9,773 nucleotides of DNA from Anaerolineales bacterium (GTDB lineage: Bacteria > Chloroflexota > Anaerolineae > Anaerolineales > Villigracilaceae), in contig JAICRQ010000087.1 in assembly GCA_025966435.1 (NCBI GenBank), positions 1 through 9,773 on the forward strand. Reading direction: 5' to 3'. The notes beneath the pieces are model-generated. The model did not search any database. It saw nothing but the letters and a program-made list of their open reading frames with translations, and was not told the origin of the DNA. A program made the position numbers and the translations under genes. This document shows, one piece after another, positions 1 through 6,486 of the stretch. The number at the start of each line of letters is the position of its first letter. Position 1 is the first letter of the stretch.

Positions 1-942
1 ATTGTCCAGATCGTGGAAGGGAGCATAGGAGACGTCACCCAGATAGTTTCCGCCTGGAAAGCTGCCGTTCTGCGCCAGCTGAATCAGCTCGAACACACCG
101 GGCGTGATCAGCTTCATGGCGCTGGAAAGCATTCGAGGAGCCGCTTCCGGAAGCGTGAGATATTGATCAGTGTCGACGCCGATCGTGTAAAGACCTGCCT
201 CTGCCGCGGCAATGAGGGCGCCATTTCCGGTAATACCGCCGCAGCCGAACACCACATCCACGCCCTCCTTTGCCATGGCATCGGCGCTTGCCGCGCCCCA
301 TTCGGGATCGACAAACGTGGTATCGAAGCTTACATCATTGTGATACAGCACCAGGACATCCGTGCTAATGCCCGTCAGTTCGTCTGCATACGCGGCGCCC
401 GCCCGAAACCCCTCGCCCAGGCGCCAGACCGGAGGGATATCGTCGCTGGCGCACACCGCGCCGACCATGTGTGTTTCACTCATCATGGCAGCCAGCGCGC
501 CGACCAGAAAACCGGCATAATCTTCCGGGAACACAAGTCCCGCAACATTCTCCACGGGTCCTTCGAACTGGTCCTGATCCACCCCGATGAACTTGATATC
601 AGGATACATCTCCGCTGCCGCCCGGGTCGCATCCTGGAGGTTAAAGCCAACCGTCACGATCACATCATAGTTTTCATTAGCAAACGTCGCGATATTCTTG
701 GAATAATCCCGGGCATCCGATGTTTCGATATACTGGACGAGCGCGCCCAATTCCTCCTGCGCCTGCTGAACCCCTCTCCAGGCGGACTGATTGAAGCCTC
801 GATCGTTGATCTTGCCGATATCTGTCACCAGACCTACACAAAATATCTCCTGGCTTGCACAATCGGGTCTTGCCGGCGCGCAGGCAGGGAGAAATATGCC
901 AGTCAGGAAAAAAGCTGCTATCAGACCGTAGAGCTTCTTCAT
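1..942 (-). CDS. BMP/PnrA-family substrate-binding lipoprotein (3' end beyond window)
   Basis: Lipid-anchored solute receptor of the BMP/Med/PnrA family, which in characterised members binds nucleosides and feeds an ABC importer. Reading leftwards from the ATG at 942, 314 codons stay open to base 1, so the C-terminus is missing; family members are usually about 330-370 residues. Residues 1-21 form a lipoprotein signal: KK, a hydrophobic stretch, then lipobox LPAC with Cys21. The family signature is clear at 41-55 (DIGKINDRGFNQSAW), followed by a periplasmic-binding fold with VTVGFNLQDAT (96-106) and IGVDTDQY (254-261). Cys28 and Cys35 could form a disulfide. GGAG lies 9 nt before the ATG. It is 86 nt downstream of the MFS gene on the same strand and may have its own promoter. 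Permease and ATPase genes would be expected past the left edge. The nucleoside ligand is inferred from the family. Confidence 0.93.
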   Translation of the reverse strand, partial: MKKLYGLIAAFFLTGIFLPACAPARPDCASQEIFCVGLVTDIGKINDRGFNQSAWRGVQQAQEELGALVQYIETSDARDYSKNIATFANENYDVIVTVGFNLQDATRAAAEMYPDIKFIGVDQDQFEGPVENVAGLVFPEDYAGFLVGALAAMMSETHMVGAVCASDDIPPVWRLGEGFRAGAAYADELTGISTDVLVLYHNDVSFDTTFVDPEWGAASADAMAKEGVDVVFGCGGITGNGALIAAAEAGLYTIGVDTDQYLTLPEAAPRMLSSAMKLITPGVFELIQLAQNGSFPGGNYLGDVSYAPFHDLDN

Positions 943-998
943 GCCTTTTTACTCCGGTGCGTGGAACAGACCATAATCGGTGAATAACTCCTTAAAAG

Positions 999-1027
999 AG
1001 TATACATTTTCTTGAATCATTCAGCAA
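999..1027 (-). promoter_or_regulatory. Possible promoter of the BMP lipoprotein gene
   Basis: On the minus strand, TTGCTG (1022-1027) and TATACT (999-1004) are separated by 17 nt, in the AT-rich gap between the MFS stop and the lipoprotein ATG. The -10 matches the sigma-70 consensus at five of six positions; the -35 is weak (three of six) and slightly upstream of the MFS stop codon. The leader would be about 50 nt and carry the GGAG ribosome site. Transcription from upstream genes is equally possible. Confidence 0.35.
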
Positions 1028-1028
1028 G

Positions 1029-2309
1029 CTAACCAGTCAAAACCATTGCCTCGCCGCGCCGGACGCCAAGCATGAGTACCAGCGCGGCCAACATAAAGAA
1101 TGGCGCAATGAGCATGATCACGTTGTAGTTGTTTCCTGTCAACTGGATTGCCCAGCCATTTACATTCGGTCCAACGATCGCCGAGAAGGTGGAGAACAAA
1201 TAATATAGACCGGTGAAAGTTCCAAGCCTTGCAGCGGTGGTTAACTCCACAACCATAGGAAGTGAGTTTATGTTTACAAAAGCCCAGCCGATCCCACCGA
1301 AGAGCAACATCACACCCGCCAGGGTCAACATGCGCGGTCCGTTTTCAACCAGTGGAATGCCAACAAGCGGTAAAGGGGAAATTGGTGTAAGCAATGTTCC
1401 TGCCGGCAGGAGGTAGAACAACGCCAGGATCACGGAAACGACGATCAAACCGAACGAGATTGCCACACGGCGGCCGATGCGCGCGGCAACCAGCCCGGAT
1501 GGAATCGCAAATAAGACAAAGAACAACGGAAAGATAGAAAGCAATGTCGCGCCGTCACCGGCGTCGATGCCGAGGTGTTCCTGGGCGTAGAGGGTGAAGA
1601 ATGTCTCGACGGCGGAATAGCCAAGAAACCAGAAGAAGATGGCGAGCAGGAGGCGTGTGCCGCTCTTCTCTTCATCGCGCAAAACTTCGCGCAGGCTTTC
1701 GATCATGTTCGGCTGCTCTTCCCCCTTTTCCAGGCTGTCTTTCGGTTCCCTAATAAAGGCGAAAACGACCAGCGCTGCCAGAATGGACAGGGCGGAGCCC
1801 AGCCAAAAAGGAAATGCCGGGCTGAGCTCATAGAGCATTCCGCCCGTCTGAAGGGCGATGATGGTCCCAATGCCGCCCATGAAGTTGATGATACCGTTCG
1901 CCTGGGAACGCTTTTCGGAGGGCGTGATATCCGGCATCAACGCCACGACAGGCGTCCGCCACAGAGCGGCGCTCAGCAACAAGGTTGTCGTGCAGGCGAC
2001 GAACAAGGGCAGCACGGAGGCAAGCGGAATCAACCCGAACGCCAGCGCGCTAATCGGCGCGCCGACCAGAAGAAACGGCAGGCGCCGTCCAATCGGTGTG
2101 CGCAGCCGATCGGACCAGGCACCCACAGGCGGCTGGATCAGCAGGGCAGCAATGTTATCAAGCGTCATGAAGAAGCCGATAAATGCCGCGGACAGCCCAA
2201 ATTTATTCGCAAGAAAGATCGGGACAAAAGCGTTATAGACCCCCCAGATCACGCTGACGCCGAAGAATCCAAAGCCAAGCAGAAAGATCTTGCCATAGCT
2301 GAACTTCAT
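1029..2309 (-). CDS. MFS transporter, SLC45 (sucrose-transporter-like) type
   Basis: Integral membrane permease of 426 residues, about 12 transmembrane helices, length typical for the major facilitator superfamily. The loop between helices 2 and 3 carries motif A in the form GAWSDRLRTPIGRR (63-76), close to the SDR...GRR motif of the SLC45/GPH sugar-proton symporters; the half-repeat counterpart GLVAARIGRR is at 272-281. A charged cytoplasmic loop around 187-218 separates the two six-helix halves. Substrate cannot be read from sequence; sugar transport is inferred only from family resemblance. The ATG at 2309 is preceded by GGAGG with 4 nt spacing. It lies 47 nt downstream of trmD on the same strand, so co-transcription is plausible although no functional link is obvious. 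A drug or metabolite exporter role is a fair alternative. Confidence 0.9.
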   Translation of the reverse strand: MKFSYGKIFLLGFGFFGVSVIWGVYNAFVPIFLANKFGLSAAFIGFFMTLDNIAALLIQPPVGAWSDRLRTPIGRRLPFLLVGAPISALAFGLIPLASVLPLFVACTTTLLLSAALWRTPVVALMPDITPSEKRSQANGIINFMGGIGTIIALQTGGMLYELSPAFPFWLGSALSILAALVVFAFIREPKDSLEKGEEQPNMIESLREVLRDEEKSGTRLLLAIFFWFLGYSAVETFFTLYAQEHLGIDAGDGATLLSIFPLFFVLFAIPSGLVAARIGRRVAISFGLIVVSVILALFYLLPAGTLLTPISPLPLVGIPLVENGPRMLTLAGVMLLFGGIGWAFVNINSLPMVVELTTAARLGTFTGLYYLFSTFSAIVGPNVNGWAIQLTGNNYNVIMLIAPFFMLAALVLMLGVRRGEAMVLTG

Positions 2310-2326
2310 GTTGCCTCCATGTGAGC

Positions 2327-2357
2327 GGTCAAAGGTGGAAGGTAGAACGTTGAAGGT
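2327..2357 (-). repeat. Degenerate 7-bp tandem repeat in the trmD-MFS gap
   Basis: Read on the minus strand, the sequence after the trmD stop is four successive 7-mers, ACCTTCA, ACGTTCT, ACCTTCC and ACCTTTG, then a partial ACC. The consensus is ACCTTCN. The first unit starts inside the trmD stop codon and the array ends 17 nt before the MFS ATG, just upstream of its ribosome site. It looks like a short heptanucleotide repeat, with no coding role visible. Confidence 0.7.
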
Positions 2358-2392
2358 TACTCTTCTTGAGCTTTAGACTTTAAACCTTCAAC
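2349..2392. repeat. Inverted repeat spanning the trmD stop codon
   Basis: GTTGAAGGTT (2349-2358) and AACCTTCAAC (2383-2392) are perfect 10-bp inverted arms separated by 24 nt. One arm is inside the last codons of trmD and the other overlaps its stop and the start of the heptamer array. A stem-loop in the trmD mRNA is possible. There is no following U-run, so it does not look like an intrinsic terminator. Confidence 0.5.
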
Positions 2393-3115
2393 AAATTTCT
2401 TGTCTTTTTCACTCAACTCCGCTTTTTCGAGCATATCCGGACGCTTTTTGAATGTCCGTTGAAGCGCCTGTTCCCTGCGCCAGGCTTCAATTTTTGCATG
2501 GTCCCCCGAAAGCAGCACCTCTGGCACCTTCCAGCCGCGGAACTCAGGCGGGCGCGTGTAATGTGGATATTCCAACAGCCCCATGGAATGGGAGTCATCC
2601 TCCGCGCCGGTAGGGTCGCCGAGCACACCGGGGAGGAGCCGCGAAACGGCATCGATGACGAGTAACGCGGGGAGCTCGCCACCCGTGAGGACATAATCGC
2701 CGACTGAAATCTCATCAGTGACGAGGTGCTCGCGGATACGTTCGTCCACGCCCTCATAGCGACCGCACAGCAGAGCGACCCGTTTGTAGCGGGAGAACTC
2801 CTCCGCGACGCGCTGCGTGAAGACACGTCCCTGAGGCGTAAGCAGGATAATCGGGTAAGGTGTCGGCTGCGCGTGAATTGACGAGATTCCCAGAACCGAC
2901 TCAACCGCTTCGAAAACCGGTTCCGGCTTCATCACCATCCCGCCTCCGCCCCCATAGGGGGTATCGTCGGTCGTGTGATGCCTGTCTTTCGTATAGTCTC
3001 TAATGTTGTGAACGCGCACCTCGATTAACCCGCGCTGGCGGGCGCGCTGAAGAATACTGGATTCAAGATAAGGGGGAAATACTTCAGGCAGGAGGGTAAA
3101 CACCTCAAACTGCAT
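2357..3115 (-). CDS. trmD: tRNA (guanine-N1-)-methyltransferase TrmD
   Basis: Cytoplasmic SAM-dependent enzyme that methylates N1 of G37 next to the anticodon of a subset of tRNAs and so prevents +1 frameshifting. The 252 residues match the family's usual 230-260. Visible hallmarks are the N-terminal [13 protein letters not shown], the glycine-rich YGGGGGM (54-60), [10 protein letters not shown] (118-127) and the SAM-binding trefoil-knot segment [19 protein letters not shown] (138-156). Asp174 in AEDDS is the likely counterpart of the catalytic Asp169, and [13 protein letters not shown] (182-194) follows. There is no Shine-Dalgarno before the ATG; an extended -10 box ends 6 nt upstream, suggesting a leaderless mRNA. 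It is not in the common rpsP-rimM-trmD-rplS order: upstream is a divergent TPR gene and downstream an MFS gene. Confidence 0.98.
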   Translation of the reverse strand: MQFEVFTLLPEVFPPYLESSILQRARQRGLIEVRVHNIRDYTKDRHHTTDDTPYGGGGGMVMKPEPVFEAVESVLGISSIHAQPTPYPIILLTPQGRVFTQRVAEEFSRYKRVALLCGRYEGVDERIREHLVTDEISVGDYVLTGGELPALLVIDAVSRLLPGVLGDPTGAEDDSHSMGLLEYPHYTRPPEFRGWKVPEVLLSGDHAKIEAWRREQALQRTFKKRPDMLEKAELSEKDKKFVEGLKSKAQEE

Positions 3116-3121
3116 GGCTAA

Positions 3122-3130
3122 ATTCTAGCA
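3122..3130 (-). promoter_or_regulatory. Extended -10 promoter of trmD, leaderless spacing
   Basis: Minus-strand TGCTAGAAT contains a TGn extension and TAGAAT (3122-3127), five of six matches to TATAAT. Only 6 nt separate it from the trmD ATG, so transcription should begin at or beside the start codon. No good -35 lies 16-17 nt upstream, which extended -10 promoters tolerate. A second TATAAT-like box (TTATAAT, around 3153-3159, minus strand) could give a leadered transcript. Confidence 0.5.
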
Positions 3131-3178
3131 TAATAAGATATACCCTACGGGCATTATAAGAGATCTATAAGAAGTGGC

Positions 3179-3207
3179 TTGCATCTCCCCGTTGCCGATG
3201 ATAATAT
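3179..3207 (+). promoter_or_regulatory. Promoter of the TPR gene pair, leaderless spacing
   Basis: TTGCAT (3179-3184) is 17 nt from TAATAT (3202-3207), which is preceded by TGA, giving an extended -10. The ATG at 3215 follows after 7 nt, about where transcription would start. There is no Shine-Dalgarno before that ATG. The -35 match is partial (three of six). GATAAT at 3200-3205 is an overlapping alternative -10. Confidence 0.5.
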
Positions 3208-3214
3208 AAAAACC

Positions 3215-4531
3215 ATGTATCTACCTCGCAGCAGCCGTTGGAGTATGACACGCCGCCGCAAGCGCCCGAATTTATTCAGTTGGGCAGTTTTCGGTCTGGT
3301 GGTGCTCTTTGGCTATTACTTAAACCAGGTCTATTTACCTGCACAACCAAACCCGTTTGAAGCGACACCTACGGCGACGCGATCCCCCGAATCTCTCGCG
3401 ACCGAAGCCGAAAATCTCTTTAGGGACGGGAAATTACTTCAGTCCATCGAGGCATATAAGGAAGCGATCAAAGCCGATCCTCAGAATCCCGCGTTGTATA
3501 TTGCCATTGCTCGCATTCAGGTGTGGGCAGGCCAGTACGAAGACGCGCAGGCAAATGCCGAGAATGCATTGTTACTCAACCCAAACAGTTCCATGGCGCA
3601 CGCCGTGAAGGCATGGGCACTGGATTTCCAAGGCAACAACACGGACGCTATTACTTCTATTGATGCAGCCATCGAGCTCGATCCGAAAAACGCGATTGCC
3701 CACGCGTATCGCGTCGAGATTCTCATCGACTCAGGGTCTTTTGACAATGTTACAACAGCAGCAGATGTATCAAGGAATGCTCTGGCGTTGGACCCAAATG
3801 CGCTCGAAACGCGTCGGGCGCGGGCGTATTTGCTTGAAGCAACTTCTAATTATGAAGAAGCGATCCAGTTTTACAGGTCAGCTATCGAAGTCAACCCGAA
3901 CATTCCTATTCTTCATATGGAGCTGGGACGGAACCTACGCTTCCTTGAAGTCTATGATGAAGCGATTAAAGAATTCACTCTTGCCAATACCTTGAATCCG
4001 CCGGACCCGGAACCCGACCTGTTGATCTCCCGTACGTACGCGACGATTGGTGATTATGCAAAAGCAATCCAGTATGCCGAGCAGGCTGTGAAGGACCGCA
4101 CCACCGACCCTCACCTGCGCGGGAATTATGGCGTCATGTTATTTCGTAATTTTCTCTACCAGCCCGCGCTGGAACAACTGGAGCGTGCTGTGAAGGGGGG
4201 CTCCTCAGAGGAAGGTTTACCGATCACCGGCTTGTCCCTCAGTGCTGGCGGACGCGTCGTGGAGTATTATTACACCTATGGGTTGGTGCTGGCGCGCACC
4301 AACCAGTGCGGGGAGGCCTTAAAGATCTCGCAGCAGATCAAGACTGCTGTTCCCACCGACGAAAACGCAGTCTTTGCCGCGGATGAAATGGTTCGTATCT
4401 GCGAGGAGAATCTGGCGAACCCGCCTGAGGCTACAGATGTTCCGACCGAGGAAGAGGCAACGGCTGAACCTGAGACCGAAACGCCCGCTCCTGAAGCGAC
4501 GGAAACAACGGAAGCGACTGCTACACCATGA
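3215..4531 (+). CDS. Membrane-anchored TPR protein, first of a tandem pair
   Basis: A 438-residue protein of unknown function. A basic N-terminus (TRRRKR) precedes one membrane helix at about 20-42, placing the rest outside the membrane; a short linker with ATPTATRSP follows. Residues about 60-330 are roughly eight tetratricopeptide repeats with the usual A..Y..A..A and xNP/xDP spacing, for example DGKLLQSIEAYKEAIKADP and YEEAIQFYRSAIEVNP. The C-terminus has GLPI (334-337), YYYTYG (351-356), Cys365 and Cys396, then an acidic Thr/Pro/Glu tail. TPR arrays bind protein partners; none is identifiable. ATG 3215 was chosen because TTG 3179 falls in the -35 box; ATG 3245 is an alternative, with GGAG too close to it. 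Its stop overlaps the next start by ATGA, so the two are probably translated together. Confidence 0.9.
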   Translation: MYLPRSSRWSMTRRRKRPNLFSWAVFGLVVLFGYYLNQVYLPAQPNPFEATPTATRSPESLATEAENLFRDGKLLQSIEAYKEAIKADPQNPALYIAIARIQVWAGQYEDAQANAENALLLNPNSSMAHAVKAWALDFQGNNTDAITSIDAAIELDPKNAIAHAYRVEILIDSGSFDNVTTAADVSRNALALDPNALETRRARAYLLEATSNYEEAIQFYRSAIEVNPNIPILHMELGRNLRFLEVYDEAIKEFTLANTLNPPDPEPDLLISRTYATIGDYAKAIQYAEQAVKDRTTDPHLRGNYGVMLFRNFLYQPALEQLERAVKGGSSEEGLPITGLSLSAGGRVVEYYYTYGLVLARTNQCGEALKISQQIKTAVPTDENAVFAADEMVRICEENLANPPEATDVPTEEEATAEPETETPAPEATETTEATATP

Positions 4532-6018
4532 ATATCAATTCTCGCCGGCCTCTTTTCCACCGCAGGCCGCAATCCAATATTTATCGGATGTTCCTGTGGG
4601 TGGTCATGCTTCTGGGAGGGGTGTGGATGCTCCAGCAGATGGATCGAGGCGAGATCCAGCCTCTGTTCCAGGCAACACCGATCCCCACGCGCGCCCCGGC
4701 CTCCTATCTGGAGGAGGGAGACGCGCAGTTTACAGCCGGTAACCTGACAGCTTCGATTCTGGCATATCAGGAAGCACTGCGCCTCAACCCAAATGACGCT
4801 CAAACCTGGGCAAAGCTTGCCCGGATTCAAACCTATTCTTCGGCGTTCCTCATCACCAACGACGAGAAAAAAGCGCGCCTGCGTGAGGCGCTCGAATCAG
4901 CGACGAAAGCCGTGGGGCTTGCCCCGGAAGACAGCACCGTGCGCGCCATCCGCGCCTTTACCCTGGACTGGAACGCGAACGGAAGCTTTCATACGGCGGA
5001 AGAAGTGCAGGATTTTCTGATTGAAGCAGAGAGCGAGGCGCTGATTGCGCAGCAATTGGACAATACCAACCCTCTGGCGCTGGCTTATTTTGCTGAGATC
5101 CTTGTCGACCAGCAAAAGTGGAATCAGGCTGAGCTGATCATCCAGCAGGTGCTGGAAATTCCAGAAGCGACGCAGTGGATGGATGTGTACAGAATCAATG
5201 GGTATGTGCTCGAAACGCTGGGGCAATACAACCTGGCGATCTCGGAATATGAGAAAGCGATTGCGATCGAGCCAAACTTTACATTCCTGTATTCTCGTAT
5301 CGGCGCGAATTATCGACGTCTGGCTTTTGATGTAGCTGTTACGCAAGGGGAAGAAGCCGCGCGTCCCGTGTACGAACGGTCCCTGGAGTATTTCGATAGA
5401 GTGGTGCGCATCAACGAACAGATCAACGTTAAAGATCCCGGCCCGCATCTTTCAATTGCGCGCACCTACTCTCAGTTAGGTGAATTCTTTATTGCGGCGC
5501 GCAACGTGCAGACTGCGCTGGAATATGAACCGACCAATGCCGATATCTACGGACAGTTGGGTGTTATTTACTTCCGGTCGCGCAATTACGAAGGTTCGAT
5601 CTTTTCATTAGAGTGTGCCATCTACGGATGCTCTGGCGAAAATTCGTGTATCGGACGCGGGCTGGAACGTTGTTTTCCGGATCTGGGTGAGAACCCTGTC
5701 ACTGTACAGGGCTTGCCGATTTCTCCGAACACCATTGTCTATTACTATATTTACGGCTCAGTGCAGGCGGCGCTCAGTCGTGAACGTGATAATAACTGTC
5801 CGCAAGCGCGGAAGGCATTCGGAGAAGTAATGGCTGAGCTCGAAGCCAACCCCGAAGATTACGCGGACGGCAGGGAAACCATTATCAGCATTGTGGAGGC
5901 AGGAGAGGAGATCTGTGATTCGTTAGAGTCGGGAATCCCATTGCCTGATAATACAGTCCCAACCCAAGTGGGGACGGAGGTGGGTGAGGAAATGGCGGAA
6001 GATACACCAACACCCTAA
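4528..6018 (+). CDS. Membrane-anchored TPR protein, second of the pair, with Cys-rich insert
   Basis: A 496-residue paralogue of the preceding protein with the same layout: basic N-terminus (RRPLFHRRP), one membrane helix at about 20-37, linker QATPIPTRAP (48-57), then TPR units starting GNLTASILAYQEALRLNP. Further units lie at about 233-250 (GQYNLAISEYEKAIAIEP) and 317-336. The shared C-terminal module is GLPI (395-398), YYYIYG (405-410), Cys424 and Cys463, ending in a Thr/Pro/Glu tail. Unlike its partner it has four extra cysteines (363, 368, 374, 382) just before that module. With an even count and an expected outside location, disulfides are plausible. ATGA overlap and no strong Shine-Dalgarno indicate translational coupling. 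It ends 38 nt before the groES -35 box with no clear terminator between. The function is unknown; a scaffold or assembly role is only a guess from TPR content. Confidence 0.9.
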   Translation: MNINSRRPLFHRRPQSNIYRMFLWVVMLLGGVWMLQQMDRGEIQPLFQATPIPTRAPASYLEEGDAQFTAGNLTASILAYQEALRLNPNDAQTWAKLARIQTYSSAFLITNDEKKARLREALESATKAVGLAPEDSTVRAIRAFTLDWNANGSFHTAEEVQDFLIEAESEALIAQQLDNTNPLALAYFAEILVDQQKWNQAELIIQQVLEIPEATQWMDVYRINGYVLETLGQYNLAISEYEKAIAIEPNFTFLYSRIGANYRRLAFDVAVTQGEEAARPVYERSLEYFDRVVRINEQINVKDPGPHLSIARTYSQLGEFFIAARNVQTALEYEPTNADIYGQLGVIYFRSRNYEGSIFSLECAIYGCSGENSCIGRGLERCFPDLGENPVTVQGLPISPNTIVYYYIYGSVQAALSRERDNNCPQARKAFGEVMAELEANPEDYADGRETIISIVEAGEEICDSLESGIPLPDNTVPTQVGTEVGEEMAEDTPTP

Positions 6019-6056
6019 AACTCCATCAGAGCTTTATAAGAATTTTAACAATCCTC

Positions 6057-6085
6057 TTGACTTGGATTTATGAATTCGGTATCAT
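6057..6085 (+). promoter_or_regulatory. Sigma-70-like promoter of groESL
   Basis: TTGACT (6057-6062, five of six) and TATCAT (6080-6085, five of six) are separated by exactly 17 nt. Transcription should start about 6091-6093, inside the CIRCE element, so repressor bound there would block initiation. This is the strongest promoter-like sequence in the window. Confidence 0.85.
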
Positions 6086-6089
6086 ATGA

Positions 6090-6116
6090 TTAGCACTCGG
6101 CAAGGTTGAGTGCTAA
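6090..6116. promoter_or_regulatory. CIRCE element (HrcA operator)
   Basis: TTAGCACTC (6090-6098) and GAGTGCTAA (6108-6116) are perfect inverted arms with a 9-nt spacer, identical to the CIRCE consensus. In bacteria with this element the repressor HrcA binds it and represses groESL at normal temperature. HrcA is kept active by GroEL, so unfolded protein relieves repression. The hrcA gene is not in this window. Confidence 0.97.
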
Positions 6117-6153
6117 TTCCTTGTAACATGCAGAATCTGCAAAAAATCCAATT

Positions 6154-6159
6154 AGGAGG
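6154..6159 (+). promoter_or_regulatory. Shine-Dalgarno that fixes the groES start
   Basis: A full AGGAGG sits 7 nt before ATG 6167. It rules out the in-frame GTG at 6110, which falls within the CIRCE element and would add 19 residues not seen in the family. Confidence 0.92.
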
Positions 6160-6166
6160 CCATAAG

Positions 6167-6469
6167 ATGGCAGGCAAACTGAAGCTAAAGCCCCTTGGCG
6201 GACGCGTGATCGTGGAACCGATCGAGCAGGAGGAAATGACTGCTGGAGGAATTATCCTCCCCGAAACCGCGAAAGAAAAACCGCAGGAAGGCAAGATCCT
6301 GGCGGCGGGTCCTGGCGACCGTGACGAAGACGGTGAACGTATCCCCATGGAAGTCCAGGTTGGGGATAAGGTGCTGTATGCAAAGTATTCCGGCACCGAG
6401 GTGAAAATGGATGGCAAGAAACTGCTCATCCTTCGCGAAAGCGACATTCTAGCCGTGATTGATGGCTAA
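6167..6469 (+). CDS. groES: Co-chaperonin GroES (Cpn10)
   Basis: Cytoplasmic 100-residue co-chaperonin that forms the heptameric lid of the GroEL folding chamber. Length is normal for the family (95-105). The N-terminal strand [12 protein letters not shown] (8-19), mobile loop [12 protein letters not shown] (22-33) with the GroEL-contacting hydrophobic III/LP segment, roof region (about 48-60) and C-terminal [20 protein letters not shown] strand are all present. The start at 6167 is set by the AGGAGG 7 nt upstream; a leader of about 75 nt from the predicted transcription start contains the CIRCE element. groEL starts 17 nt after the stop, so the two form a classic HrcA-controlled heat-shock operon. 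Confidence 0.98.
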   Translation: MAGKLKLKPLGGRVIVEPIEQEEMTAGGIILPETAKEKPQEGKILAAGPGDRDEDGERIPMEVQVGDKVLYAKYSGTEVKMDGKKLLILRESDILAVIDG

Positions 6470-6486
6470 TTCTGGAGGAATAAAAA

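Noticed and set aside
13..987. A 324-codon open frame on the + strand
   Set aside because: It is antisense to the BMP lipoprotein gene. Its translation is rich in Arg, His, Cys and Ile without domain patterns, while the minus strand has a signal peptide and clear family motifs.
943..1028. Terminator after the MFS gene
   Set aside because: No GC-rich stem followed by a T-run is visible on the minus strand; only AT-rich promoter-like sequence is seen.
1575..2324. A 249-codon open frame on the + strand opposite the MFS gene
   Set aside because: The translation is a hydrophilic low-complexity mix (Gln, Arg, Gly, Asp), typical of an antisense shadow of membrane helices.
3131..3175. Operator-like symmetry (ACCC/GGGC and repeated TATAAG) in the divergent region
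   Set aside because: Arms are short and imperfect, and the TATAAG copies are direct rather than inverted repeats. This is within what AT-rich promoter DNA shows by chance.
3179..3214. TTG at 3179 as the start of the first TPR gene
   Set aside because: It has no Shine-Dalgarno, coincides with the likely -35 box, and the extra 12 residues add nothing to the signal anchor. ATG 3215 fits the leaderless pattern seen nearby.
6017..6046. Possible terminator after the second TPR gene
   Set aside because: The hairpin AAACTC/GAGCTTT is short, bulged and AU-rich, and the T-run is displaced. It is not convincing, so read-through into groESL cannot be excluded.
6110..6166. GTG at 6110 as the groES start
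   Set aside because: It lies in the right CIRCE arm and would add 19 residues foreign to GroES. AGGAGG points to ATG 6167.
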